Shown in pieces: positions 38,195 to 46,788 of a DNA stretch of 64,000 nucleotides. This DNA is from Methylophaga thalassica MP (GTDB lineage: Bacteria; Pseudomonadota; Gammaproteobacteria; Nitrosococcales; Methylophagaceae): positions 744,001-808,000 of the forward strand of contig NZ_AFIG01000001.1 in the NCBI RefSeq assembly GCF_000214595.1. Reading direction: 5' to 3'. How positions within the stretch are numbered: the first letter of the stretch is position 1; every line of letters begins with the position of its first letter. Below the pieces are notes generated by a model. That model was not told the origin of the DNA and ran no database searches. It saw nothing but the letters and a program-made list of their open reading frames with translations. The position numbers were made by a program, and so were the translations under genes.

Positions 38195-39145
38195 ATGCAG
38201 TTTTTTAATAAACAAACGCATATCAAATTCATGTCCAAACGCTGGTTTGCCATAGCGTTTTCAAGCATATTACTTATTGTGTCTATAGGCTCATTGGTGA
38301 CGCAAGGTTTGACCTTTGGTATTGATTTTACTGGCGGCACCATGATCGAGCTGGGTTATCAGGAGCCAGCTAACTTGGATAAGATTCGTTCAAGTCTCCA
38401 AAATGGTGGTTATCCAGAAGCAGTCGTGCAGAATTTTGGTTCAATCCATGATGTTCTCGTTCGTTTACCTATCGTTGAAACCGAGAACATGGCGGAGATG
38501 AGTAATAATATCGTTTCCTTATTACAAGTTGATTCTGGTAGTCCGATCGATGTTCGTCGTGTCGAGTTCGTTGGGCCTCAAGTCGGAGATGATCTGACAG
38601 AACAGGGAGGCTTAGCGGTTTTATATGCCTTAATTGGTATTCTGATTTATGTGGCATTCCGTTTTGAATATCGCTTTGCGATTGCGTCAGTCGCTGCCTT
38701 GGTGCATGACGTCATTATCACCTTAGGTTTCTTCTCAATTACCCATGTCGAATTTGATTTGACGGTGTTGGCTGCCGTTCTGGCCATTATTGGTTATTCA
38801 TTGAATGATACGATTGTTGTTTTTGACCGGGTGCGTGAAGGGTTCCTTAAAATCCGAAAAGCGACATCGGAAGAAGTGATTGATACCTCTCTGAACGAGA
38901 CGTTGAGCAGAACCTTAATGACATCATTCACAACGTTATTAGTGGTGTTTGCTTTATTTATCCTGGGTGGTGAGGTGATTCATTCATTTGCTGAGGCATT
39001 ATTGCTGGGCATCATGATTGGTACCTACTCCTCAATCTATGTGGCGAGTTCTGCTGTACTGTTTATGGGGGTGAGTAAAGAGGATTTACTTCCGCCAGTG
39101 AAAGACAGCGATCAGGAAATTGGCGAAGACGGTAGTCAGGTCTAA
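38195..39145 (+). CDS. secF: Protein translocase subunit SecF
   Basis: SecF partners SecD. Six spans are predicted, with GIDFTGGTMIELGY after the first and the conserved GYSLNDTIVVFDRVRE in the fourth to fifth region. ATG 38195 gives 316 residues and puts AGGA nine bases upstream; ATG 38189, two codons earlier, would be only three bases from AGGA and is less likely. A strong terminator follows. Confidence 0.97.
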   Translation: MQFFNKQTHIKFMSKRWFAIAFSSILLIVSIGSLVTQGLTFGIDFTGGTMIELGYQEPANLDKIRSSLQNGGYPEAVVQNFGSIHDVLVRLPIVETENMAEMSNNIVSLLQVDSGSPIDVRRVEFVGPQVGDDLTEQGGLAVLYALIGILIYVAFRFEYRFAIASVAALVHDVIITLGFFSITHVEFDLTVLAAVLAIIGYSLNDTIVVFDRVREGFLKIRKATSEEVIDTSLNETLSRTLMTSFTTLLVVFALFILGGEVIHSFAEALLLGIMIGTYSSIYVASSAVLFMGVSKEDLLPPVKDSDQEIGEDGSQV

Positions 39146-39146
39146 C

Positions 39147-39175
39147 AAAAAAGCCCGAGAAATCGGGCTTTTTTT
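39147..39175. terminator. Bidirectional terminator after secF
   Basis: AAAAAAGCCCGA and TCGGGCTTTTTTT pair around GAAA-type loop sequence. The A tract before and T tract after allow use from either strand; a small minus-strand reading frame ends exactly at its edge. Confidence 0.93.
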
Positions 39176-39428
39176 ATGAGTGAAGATTTTGGTCGTTAAA
39201 ACGTAATTCTTTGCTAATCGTTACAGTGGATGATTTAGAACGCCGTCGTGATTGAATGGACACCACTTTTCCTGACTGTTCTGCTTCATCTCGTATGGCG
39301 GCTTGCTCTTTTGTCTCGATAGACAATATTCGTACACCACTACAGTCACAACGGAAACTCATGAAGGTGACAAACTCTTCAAGACTTTCCTGTGTTTGTT
39401 GAACCTGAAGGCGATATTGCTTATTCAT
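39174..39428 (-). CDS. Small hypothetical protein, 84 residues
   Basis: I do not recognise it. The protein is charged and soluble, with a Cys-x-Cys pair (RCDCSG) at about residues 27-29 and an Arg/Ser-rich stretch (QSRRRSKSS) near residue 62. Support for a real gene: the stop codon abuts a bidirectional terminator, and no other gene uses that side of the hairpin. Against it: only a weak AGG lies about 11 bases before the ATG. It is the only candidate gene in the 565 bases between secF and the next gene. Confidence 0.45.
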   Translation of the reverse strand: MNKQYRLQVQQTQESLEEFVTFMSFRCDCSGVRILSIETKEQAAIRDEAEQSGKVVSIQSRRRSKSSTVTISKELRFNDQNLHS

Positions 39429-39710
39429 AAAAAACTAACCTGTTGTGATAATCAAGCTATCGACCTTCATTTTGATTTCTTGAATATAAAGCTTTGCTCA
39501 TAGAATGGTTGATTTAAACCAATAATGGCTGCCATCAACAAAACAGGAAAAACTCCTAAGGTGTAACGGCCTGTTTTACTGACACAATAGTGTGGATGGT
39601 TGAACTTTCTAAATGAGAAGTGCTCTACAAGATTGAGGAATTTGCTGATTTAATCAGCTTCCTGATTCTGTATGGTGGAAAATAAGAAGCAAAATAAAGA
39701 TGGAGAGATT
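39429..39710. other. Intergenic region with an inverted repeat
   Basis: No convincing gene. It holds an 8-bp inverted repeat AAAACAGG/CCTGTTTT around 39540-39577 and a near-perfect dyad GCTGATTTAATCAGC at 39644-39658, flanked by GGAA and TTCC. The dyad lies 53 bases before the next start codon and could be an operator. No clear -35/-10 pair was found. Confidence 0.4.
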
Positions 39711-40517
39711 ATGAGTAAGTTAAAAAAGCTGGGCCTTATGGTTTTATTTATCTGGCCACAAATTATCTTTGCCAACCCAATTAATGTCACTCTTCATTAT
39801 ATTGGTCCAACAGATGGGCAGGTTTGGGCTGGGGTTCAGCAAGGACTAACAGAGGCTAATCTGCAGGGACAGTTTTTAGGACAAAATTATCAAGTCAAAA
39901 ATGTCACCGAACAAGAACTTGCTGCTCTGCCAGAATCTGAAATAACGGCGGTACTGGTGGGAACAGATGCTAAACATATTCTCGACGTTGCCAAAATGAA
40001 AAAATTAGCCCATGTACCAGTGTTTAACCTGAGCTCTGATGCTGATGGATTACGTCAGGCATGTTTGTCGAATTTATTGAATATCCCTTTGAGTAAACAA
40101 ATGAAAGCCGATGCACTTGCTCAATGGCAGGCAAAGCATCCTGATACATTGGTGACGGCTCATGCATGGCATCATGATTTTGTTAAGTTTGCTGCTTCAC
40201 AATTGAATAAACGATTCACCAGAAATCACAAAACACAAATGGATGATGATGCTTGGGCTGGTTGGGCAGCGGTGAAGATGTTGTCAGATACTGTTGCCAG
40301 AACGCAAAAAATTGATGCTGCAGGAATGTTGAACTACCTCAAGAATGACTTGTCATTTGATGGGCAGAAAGGGGATACCGCGACATTCAGAGAAACAGGG
40401 CAATTACGTCAGATTGTTTTACTGATTGACAAGGACGATAACATTGTCGCCGAAGCACCATTGAGAGGTGTAAAAGGTGGTTTAGATAGTCTTGGAATGG
40501 TTACCTGTAAAAAATAA
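39711..40517 (+). CDS. PQQ-associated ABC-type substrate-binding protein
   Basis: A 268-residue exported protein. Signal peptide: MSKLKKLGLMVLFIWPQIIFA, cleaved before NP. The body resembles the substrate-binding family that accompanies PQQ-dependent alcohol dehydrogenase systems (ITAVLVGTDAKHILDVAKMKKLAHVPVFNLSSDADGLR and the DDDAWAGWAAVKML region). The ATG at 39711 has TGGAGAG just upstream; an in-frame upstream GTG/ATG extension to 39672 would bury the signal peptide. It pairs with the next gene 19 bases on. No permease or ATPase gene is nearby. Confidence 0.8.
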   Translation: MSKLKKLGLMVLFIWPQIIFANPINVTLHYIGPTDGQVWAGVQQGLTEANLQGQFLGQNYQVKNVTEQELAALPESEITAVLVGTDAKHILDVAKMKKLAHVPVFNLSSDADGLRQACLSNLLNIPLSKQMKADALAQWQAKHPDTLVTAHAWHHDFVKFAASQLNKRFTRNHKTQMDDDAWAGWAAVKMLSDTVARTQKIDAAGMLNYLKNDLSFDGQKGDTATFRETGQLRQIVLLIDKDDNIVAEAPLRGVKGGLDSLGMVTCKK

Positions 40518-40536
40518 TTAGAGAGAAGAAGGAAAC

Positions 40537-41493
40537 ATGATGAAATTAAAAAATATATTATTAGCCACATTGATTATGGCCAGTACAACCGTTTGGGCTG
40601 AGCCATCACACCGTGTTTTTGTCACTAATGAAAAAGACAATACGGTCAGCGTCATTGATACAAAAACCAATGAAGTGATAAACACCATTAATATTGGGGA
40701 GCGGCCAAGAGGGATTGGTTTATCACCGGATCAAAAACAACTCTACGTTGCTATTAGTGAAGAAGGTGCGATAGCCGTTGTTGATTTAGATACGCTGAAA
40801 GTGGTGAAAAAGTTGGAAGCGGGAGACGATCCTGAAACATTTGATGTAGCACCGAATGGCAATATTTATATATCTAACGAGGATGATGCTCAAGCCAGTG
40901 TTATTGATCCGAAAACAGGCAAAATCATTGAAGTCATTCCTGTTGGTTTGGAACCCGAAGGTGTTGCCGTTTCACCTGATGGTAGCTTGGCACTTGTTAC
41001 TAGTGAATCCACTAATATGGTTCATGTGATTGATACGGCTAAACATAAAGTGGTAAAAAACATTTTAGTTGCTGCCCGTCCTCGTGGTCTGGCATTTAAC
41101 AGTGACGGCTCGTTGGCTTACTCAACCAGTGAAGTAGGTAATGAAGTGACGATTATTGATACAAAATCATTATCAATTATCAAACAGGCTTCTATCGACT
41201 TACCTAACTCCAAGCCTATGGATATTGCTGTTAGCCCAGATGATAAAACCATCTATGTAACAACGGGGCGTGGTAACTCCGTCGCTGTTTTAGATGCTAA
41301 AACACTGGAAATGAAAGCAAATGTACCTGTTGGTAAACGTGTATGGGGCTTGGGTATGACGCGTGATGGCTCACGTTTATACACAGCTGATGGTGTTAGT
41401 AGTACCGTTTCTGTCGTGGACACAGCTACAAATAAAACAATTAAAACGATCGAAGTGGGCAAATTCCCATGGGGTGTCGTTGTTGACGATTAA
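40537..41493 (+). CDS. PQQ-associated YVTN beta-propeller protein
   Basis: A 318-residue periplasmic protein with a signal peptide ending TTVWAEPSH, then about seven repeats of the type VFVTNEKDNTVSVIDTKTNEVI / GLSPDQKQLYV / DVAPNGNIYIS, the YVTN blade. This matches beta-propellers that co-occur with PQQ-dependent alcohol catabolism. Together with the preceding protein it suggests methanol or other alcohol oxidation, although no dehydrogenase gene is in the window. AGAAGGA precedes ATG 40537; a second ATG follows immediately. A strong terminator follows. Confidence 0.85.
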   Translation: MMKLKNILLATLIMASTTVWAEPSHRVFVTNEKDNTVSVIDTKTNEVINTINIGERPRGIGLSPDQKQLYVAISEEGAIAVVDLDTLKVVKKLEAGDDPETFDVAPNGNIYISNEDDAQASVIDPKTGKIIEVIPVGLEPEGVAVSPDGSLALVTSESTNMVHVIDTAKHKVVKNILVAARPRGLAFNSDGSLAYSTSEVGNEVTIIDTKSLSIIKQASIDLPNSKPMDIAVSPDDKTIYVTTGRGNSVAVLDAKTLEMKANVPVGKRVWGLGMTRDGSRLYTADGVSSTVSVVDTATNKTIKTIEVGKFPWGVVVDD

Positions 41494-41514
41494 TATTTTA
41501 TTGATATTTCGACT

Positions 41515-41547
41515 AAAAAACCCGGCTATTTTGCCGGGTTTTTTTAT
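41515..41547 (+). terminator. Intrinsic terminator after the beta-propeller gene
   Basis: AAAAAACCCGGC and GCCGGGTTTTTTT pair around TATTTT: a GC-rich stem with a long T tract. Confidence 0.95.
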
Positions 41548-41609
41548 ATCTCTACGAAAAAAATCATTAAATACTTTGTTCCGTTTAAGTGACACGTTAT
41601 TATGCCGTG

Positions 41610-42125
41610 ATGATTAAAGTGATTCTGCGGTTTTTCCAGGTTTGTTTATTTCAGGCAAGTCCAGCCGATATTCCGGCATCTTCAATATTACTGAACTTTA
41701 GTGTTGTCACGTATTTTATCGTCGGCGTACTGGTTAGCCATATTGATCATAGCTGGACGATTAGCTTGGTGGCAGCACTGGCTGATACTGCCATGCTGGT
41801 TATCGTTACCAAAGGCTTATTATTTATCCGCGGATTGCCTTCTCGCTTCGAGCAAACCTTAACAGCTATGGCAGGGACTGGTGCATTAATTGGCATGATT
41901 AGCTGGCCAGTCTTTGTATTATTTCGACAGGTAGAGCCTCATAGTCAGCTAACCAGTATTATCTTATTACTGGTACTTATTGTTATTTTCTGGAGTTTAT
42001 TTGTTGTTGCACATATCTTCAGGTATGCACTTGATATCCGACCCGGTTTAGCAGCAGTTATAACGACGGTTTATACCATTGCTTCGTTGATTGTGGTTGG
42101 ACTCACTATTTCAGGAGTTGCGTAA
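41610..42125 (+). CDS. Four-span membrane protein of unknown function
   Basis: A 171-residue integral membrane protein with four hydrophobic segments (about residues 25-45, 50-75, 85-108 and 115-165, the last possibly two spans). A short amphipathic start resembles no signal peptide. I do not recognise the family. No good ribosome binding site is visible; ATG 41610 is taken, with GTG at 41607 or 41589 as alternatives. Its stop overlaps the mpl start by one base, so it is probably translated ahead of mpl and may have a link to the cell envelope. Confidence 0.7.
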   Translation: MIKVILRFFQVCLFQASPADIPASSILLNFSVVTYFIVGVLVSHIDHSWTISLVAALADTAMLVIVTKGLLFIRGLPSRFEQTLTAMAGTGALIGMISWPVFVLFRQVEPHSQLTSIILLLVLIVIFWSLFVVAHIFRYALDIRPGLAAVITTVYTIASLIVVGLTISGVA

Positions 42126-43468
42126 TGCATATTCATATACTGGGGATTTGTGGCACGTTTATGGGCGGACTGGCCATTTTAGCCAGAGAGCTTGGCATGA
42201 CAGTGAGTGGTTCAGATGCCAATGTGTATCCACCGATGAGTGATCAGCTTGCTGCCGCAGGCATTGATGTCAGGGAAGGATACAAACCTGAACATTTAGA
42301 GCCTGCCCCTGACTTAGTGGTGATGGGCAATGCCATGTCACGAGGTAATCCGGCCGTAGAGTATGTGTTAAATAAAGGTCTCCCCTATGTTTCTGGTCCA
42401 CAGTGGCTGAATGAACATGTGCTGCAAGGGAAATGGGTGTTGGCTGTTTCTGGTACACATGGAAAAACAACCACCAGTAGTTTATTAGCTTGGATTCTCG
42501 AGCATGCCGATATGGCGCCTGGTTTCCTTATCGGCGGGGTGCCTGATAATTTTGGGGAAACAGCAAGACTCGGTAAAACGCCCTTTTTTGTAATTGAGGC
42601 AGATGAGTACGATACGGCGTTTTTTGATAAGCGTTCTAAATTTGTCCATTACATGCCCAGAACGTTGATTATTAATAATCTTGAATTTGACCACGCTGAT
42701 ATTTTTGATGATTTGGCCGCTATTCAAAAGCAGTTTCATCATTTAGTTCGGACTGTGCCTGAGCAAGGTTTGATTCTTTCGCCACAAGAGAAAGCAATTG
42801 AGCATGTCTTCAATATGGGCTGTTGGACGCCACGCCAAACACTGGGCGCTGATGGGGATTGGCAAGCGACATTATTGAAGAATGATGGTAGCGAGTTTGA
42901 AGTACGCCATGGTGAAGCCACTGGCCGCGTTGTATGGGATATGCTCGGTCAGCATAATGTGAGTAATGCCCTTGCGGCAATAGCGGCAGCTCATCATGTG
43001 GGTGTCACGCTTGAACATGCCTGTGAAGCTTTATCAGTGTTTGCCGGTGTTAAACGACGGCTGGAGCTGAAAGGCGAAATTAATAATATTCGAGTGTATG
43101 ATGATTTTGCTCATCACCCAACAGCCATTGCCACCACTATTGCTGGATTAAGAGCCAAAGTAGGAAACCGTCGGCTGATTGCTGTGCTTGAGCCTCGCTC
43201 GAATACCATGAAAATGGGCGTGCATCAGGAGACATTGGCTCAGTCTTTAATTCAGGCAGACAGAGTGTTATTGCTTCAGGATGCTGATTTGAAATGGTCA
43301 CTAAAACAAGTCACAGAAACACTGGGCGATCATGTCAGTGTATTTGATTCTGTCGACGCTATTGTTAAAACAATTAGCAATGAAGCACAGTCTGGTGATG
43401 AAATTTTAGTGATGAGTAATGGTGGTTTTGGTGGTATTCATCAGCGGATTTTAGAGGCGATTGCCTAA
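42125..43468 (+). CDS. mpl: Murein tripeptide ligase Mpl
   Basis: Mpl joins recycled L-Ala-gamma-D-Glu-meso-DAP to UDP-MurNAc. The 447-residue protein has an N-terminal Rossmann start (HILGICGTFMGGLA), the Mur ligase ATP site VSGTHGKTTTSSLL, a carbamylated-region EADEYDTAFFDKRSKF typical of Mpl, and DDFAHHPTAI in the C-terminal domain. It is followed two bases later by ubiX, a known gammaproteobacterial neighbour. Confidence 0.96.
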   Translation: MHIHILGICGTFMGGLAILARELGMTVSGSDANVYPPMSDQLAAAGIDVREGYKPEHLEPAPDLVVMGNAMSRGNPAVEYVLNKGLPYVSGPQWLNEHVLQGKWVLAVSGTHGKTTTSSLLAWILEHADMAPGFLIGGVPDNFGETARLGKTPFFVIEADEYDTAFFDKRSKFVHYMPRTLIINNLEFDHADIFDDLAAIQKQFHHLVRTVPEQGLILSPQEKAIEHVFNMGCWTPRQTLGADGDWQATLLKNDGSEFEVRHGEATGRVVWDMLGQHNVSNALAAIAAAHHVGVTLEHACEALSVFAGVKRRLELKGEINNIRVYDDFAHHPTAIATTIAGLRAKVGNRRLIAVLEPRSNTMKMGVHQETLAQSLIQADRVLLLQDADLKWSLKQVTETLGDHVSVFDSVDAIVKTISNEAQSGDEILVMSNGGFGGIHQRILEAIA

Positions 43469-43470
43469 TT

Positions 43471-44079
43471 ATGTTAGATCATCAGCAGATCGCATTAGCC
43501 ATTACAGGCGCTTCAGGTGCACCTTATGCAAAGCGTTTACTGGAGGTGCTGTTACAACAAGGTCTCACTGTGCATTTAATGATTTCCACTGCAGGCAGAA
43601 TCGTGCTTGCTGATGAGCTTGATTGGAAATTACCGGCGCGGGCCAGTGATGTTCAAACGAAATTAGTTCAAGAGTTTAACTGCCACCCTGAACAATTACT
43701 GGTGTATGGTGAACAGCAATGGTCATCACCATTGGCAAGCGGATCTCATCGCGTGCCAACCATGATTGTGTGTCCATGTACCATGGGGAGCTTATCGGCT
43801 ATCGCCTGCGGGCAGAGTGATAATTTGATAAACCGCGCTGCCGACGTCATGCTCAAAGAAGATCGCAAATTGATCGTAGTGCCGAGGGAAGCACCATTTT
43901 CAGTGATTCATCTGGAAAATATGCTGAAGCTTGCTAAGCTTGGCGTGTGTATTTTACCCCCCAATCCCGGCTTTTATTTTAATCCTACATCCTTGAATGA
44001 ATTGGTCGACTTTGTTGTCGCTCGGATACTGGATCAGGCGAAAATAGAACATAATCTGATGCCTCGTTGGGGAGACTGA
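43471..44079 (+). CDS. ubiX: Flavin prenyltransferase UbiX
   Basis: UbiX makes the prenylated FMN cofactor for the decarboxylase UbiD in ubiquinone synthesis. The 202-residue flavoprotein has ITGASGAPYAKRLLEVL, the VPTMIVCPCTMGSLSAIA region and KLIVVPREAPFSVIHLENML. It is in an operon with mpl. Confidence 0.97.
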   Translation: MLDHQQIALAITGASGAPYAKRLLEVLLQQGLTVHLMISTAGRIVLADELDWKLPARASDVQTKLVQEFNCHPEQLLVYGEQQWSSPLASGSHRVPTMIVCPCTMGSLSAIACGQSDNLINRAADVMLKEDRKLIVVPREAPFSVIHLENMLKLAKLGVCILPPNPGFYFNPTSLNELVDFVVARILDQAKIEHNLMPRWGD

Positions 44080-44110
44080 TGTGCTATTCGGGATTCCCTC
44101 GTAACTCACG

Positions 44111-44116
44111 TATAAT
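44111..44116 (+). promoter_or_regulatory. Possible -10 element of fhs
   Basis: A perfect TATAAT lies 33-38 bases before the fhs ATG. The matching -35 at 17 bases (TCGGGA) is poor, so activity may need an activator. Confidence 0.4.
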
Positions 44117-44148
44117 AGGGCTCAAATTTAACGCCACTCAGGAAAACC

Positions 44149-45819
44149 ATGTCAGATATTGAAATTGCCCAACAAGCTTCAATGCAGGAAGTCACTAGTC
44201 TCGCTGAGGAAAAGCTTGGTCTTGCCTCACATCATATTGACCCGTATGGACGTTTCAAAGCCAAAGTCTCTTTGGAAGTAATGGATGATATGGCATCGAA
44301 AGCGGATGGCAAGTTGATTTTAGTGACAGCCATTAGCCCGACGCCGGCAGGTGAGGGCAAAACCACTACAACCATTGGCTTGAGTGATGCGCTTAACCGA
44401 ATTGGCAAAAAATCGATTGTCTGTGTGCGCGAACCATCAATGGGACCGTGTTTTGGTATGAAAGGTGGGGCCGCCGGTGGCGGTTATGCGCAGGTCGTGC
44501 CGATGGAAGATATTAATCTTCACTTTACCGGCGATCTACATGCGATTGCCTCAGCGCATAATTTATTATCAGCAATGATTGATAACCATATTCATCATGG
44601 CAATGCACTGCAGTTAGATGCTAGACGTATTGTCTGGCAACGAGTGATGGACATGAATGATCGTGCGCTGCGGGACATCGTCGTTGGTATGGGGGGCCCT
44701 GCTAACGGTTATTTACGTGAAGAGCGTTTTGATATTGTGGTGGCCTCAGAAGTGATGGCCATTTTTTGTTTGTCCAATTCTTTACAGGAATTGAAGCAAC
44801 GTCTTGGCGAAATTTTAATCGCTTATTCGGTAGATGGGACGCCTCGTTATGCCCGTGACATTATGGCGCATGGTGCGATGGCGGCTTTATTGAAAGAAGC
44901 GATTAAGCCGAACCTGGTTCAGACTTTAGAAAATAACCCGGCTTTTGTACACGGCGGGCCTTTTGCCAATATCGCGCATGGCTGTAATTCTGTCATCTCA
45001 ACCAAGATGGCACTAAAACTGGGTGATTATGTTGTCACTGAAGCCGGCTTTGGTGCTGATTTAGGTGCAGAAAAATTCATCAATATTAAGTGCCGTAAAG
45101 CGGGAATTAAACCGGATATGGCTGTGGTTGTCGCCACAGTAAAAGCCCTGAAATATCACGGTGGTCTGGAGCTGAAAGAGCTGACTGCTGAAAATCTTAA
45201 TGCACTGAATACGGGACTGGCTAATTTAAAACGTCACCTAAGCAATCTGCAAAACGAGTTCGGCTTGCGTTGTGTTGTCGCCATCAATCATTTTGTCAAT
45301 GATAGCGATGCTGAGATTGAATTGATTAAAACAGCAGTGAAAGAGATGGGCGCAGAGGCTATTCTTGCTCGCCATTGGGCCGAAGGTGGTGCTGGTGCTG
45401 AAACATTAGCACAGCGTGTGGTTGAAATGCTGGATGCTGATGCCGAACCTTGTCAGTTGTTATACCCGGATAGCTTGCCGCTTTGGGACAAAATCAACGA
45501 AGTCGCTAAACGTTTATATGGTACAGGTCAGGTCGTAGCTGATAAAAAAGTGATGGATAAGATCGCCATGCTGAATGAGCAGCACGGAGATATTCCGGTT
45601 TGTATGGCAAAAACGCCGTATTCTTTTAGCAGTGATCCGAGCTTACGTGGCACGGCTGAGAACCATACGCTAACCATTCGTGATGTTCGTCTGTCAAACG
45701 GTGCAGGTTTTCTGGTGGTGCTTTGTGGTGATGTGATGACGATGCCTGGATTACCAAAACATCCTGCAGCAGAGCGGATTGATATTGATGAGAACGGTTC
45801 AATCGTTGGCTTATTCTAA
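44149..45819 (+). CDS. fhs: Formate-tetrahydrofolate ligase
   Basis: Fhs makes 10-formyl-tetrahydrofolate from formate, ATP and tetrahydrofolate, linking C1 oxidation to biosynthesis. The 556-residue enzyme has the P-loop [37 protein letters not shown] and the Cys/Trp-rich substrate region typical of the family. AGGAAA lies before ATG 44149. It fits a methylotrophic lifestyle, though many non-methylotrophs also have it. Confidence 0.97.
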   Translation: MSDIEIAQQASMQEVTSLAEEKLGLASHHIDPYGRFKAKVSLEVMDDMASKADGKLILVTAISPTPAGEGKTTTTIGLSDALNRIGKKSIVCVREPSMGPCFGMKGGAAGGGYAQVVPMEDINLHFTGDLHAIASAHNLLSAMIDNHIHHGNALQLDARRIVWQRVMDMNDRALRDIVVGMGGPANGYLREERFDIVVASEVMAIFCLSNSLQELKQRLGEILIAYSVDGTPRYARDIMAHGAMAALLKEAIKPNLVQTLENNPAFVHGGPFANIAHGCNSVISTKMALKLGDYVVTEAGFGADLGAEKFINIKCRKAGIKPDMAVVVATVKALKYHGGLELKELTAENLNALNTGLANLKRHLSNLQNEFGLRCVVAINHFVNDSDAEIELIKTAVKEMGAEAILARHWAEGGAGAETLAQRVVEMLDADAEPCQLLYPDSLPLWDKINEVAKRLYGTGQVVADKKVMDKIAMLNEQHGDIPVCMAKTPYSFSSDPSLRGTAENHTLTIRDVRLSNGAGFLVVLCGDVMTMPGLPKHPAAERIDIDENGSIVGLF

Positions 45820-45875
45820 TTTAGTTCTAGGTTGGGGTAAGAGAGAAGAACCCAATAAATAGTTTCTTGATTTAA

Positions 45876-45905
45876 AGTCACACGCTCCCGCTGTGGCGTG
45901 TGACT
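45876..45905. terminator. Hairpin between convergent fhs and djlA
   Basis: AGTCACACGC pairs perfectly with GCGTGTGACT around a 10-base loop. The T tracts on both sides are weak (TTTAAATC on the minus side), so it is either a modest bidirectional terminator or an mRNA 3'-end stabiliser. Confidence 0.55.
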
Positions 45906-45949
45906 ATAGAAATAATAGTAGATTAAAGGTTAAAGCTGGCTTGGGAAAA

Positions 45950-46783
45950 TCAGTTCAATCCACGAGATTTCTTGATGAGATCATAAGCCAGCTGAATTTC
46001 TTTTGCTTGCTCAGTTGCAACAGCAATCATATCTTCAGGTACACCTTGACCCATTAATTTATCAGGATGGTATTGGCTCATTAATTTGCGATAAGCGCGT
46101 TTAATTTCCTGATTGGAACTCTGTTCTGTTACGCCCAGTGCCTTATAGGCTTCCGCAAGATCATTCACTGACGAGCGATGCTGGCCAGATGAATATTGTT
46201 GTTGATAGCCGCTTGAAAAATTAGCCTGACTTAACACCATATCGAGGATTCGATTAAACTCTGCTCGGCTATAACCCAGTTGTGATGAAACCTGTTCCAG
46301 AATCTGTCTTTCTTGTGGGTCGAGTTTACCATCAGCCAAAGCCATCACTGTCAGATAGACCAGTAAGACTTGTTTTAGATTAAAGGTGTTGCCGCAGTGC
46401 TGTTTAAATTTCGTCACTGTTTCGTTGATATCAAAGTCGGGTTCAGCGCCACGTTTGAACTGACGAATAGCTTCTTGTCTGTGCTCACCAGACATGCCCA
46501 TTTTTTTGATAAAGGCTTCAACATGGTCGATTTCAATTTGACTGATACGGCCATCAGCTTTTGCTAATTTCCCCATCAATACAAAGACTGTTTCCAGGAA
46601 GACGGCTTGACGAGTTTGGTTGGTAAAAGGATTCGCGCCACCAAGTCCATAAGCCCGTACACGATCAGCAAAACCACCAAATATAAGCCCTATCAGGGCA
46701 CCAAAAATACCCAGAATCAGTAAACCAACACTCATGGTGCTTAATAATAAGAAGCCTAAAATCAGGCCTATCCACTTAAACAT
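45950..46783 (-). CDS. djlA: Membrane-anchored co-chaperone DjlA
   Basis: DjlA stimulates DnaK at the inner membrane. The 277-residue protein has an N-terminal hydrophobic region (about residues 4-36), a TerB-like helical domain (about 60-165) and a C-terminal J domain with the HPD motif in SQYHPDKLMG. It is six bases from ubiB. Confidence 0.95.
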   Translation of the reverse strand: MFKWIGLILGFLLLSTMSVGLLILGIFGALIGLIFGGFADRVRAYGLGGANPFTNQTRQAVFLETVFVLMGKLAKADGRISQIEIDHVEAFIKKMGMSGEHRQEAIRQFKRGAEPDFDINETVTKFKQHCGNTFNLKQVLLVYLTVMALADGKLDPQERQILEQVSSQLGYSRAEFNRILDMVLSQANFSSGYQQQYSSGQHRSSVNDLAEAYKALGVTEQSSNQEIKRAYRKLMSQYHPDKLMGQGVPEDMIAVATEQAKEIQLAYDLIKKSRGLN

Positions 46784-46788
46784 AACGA

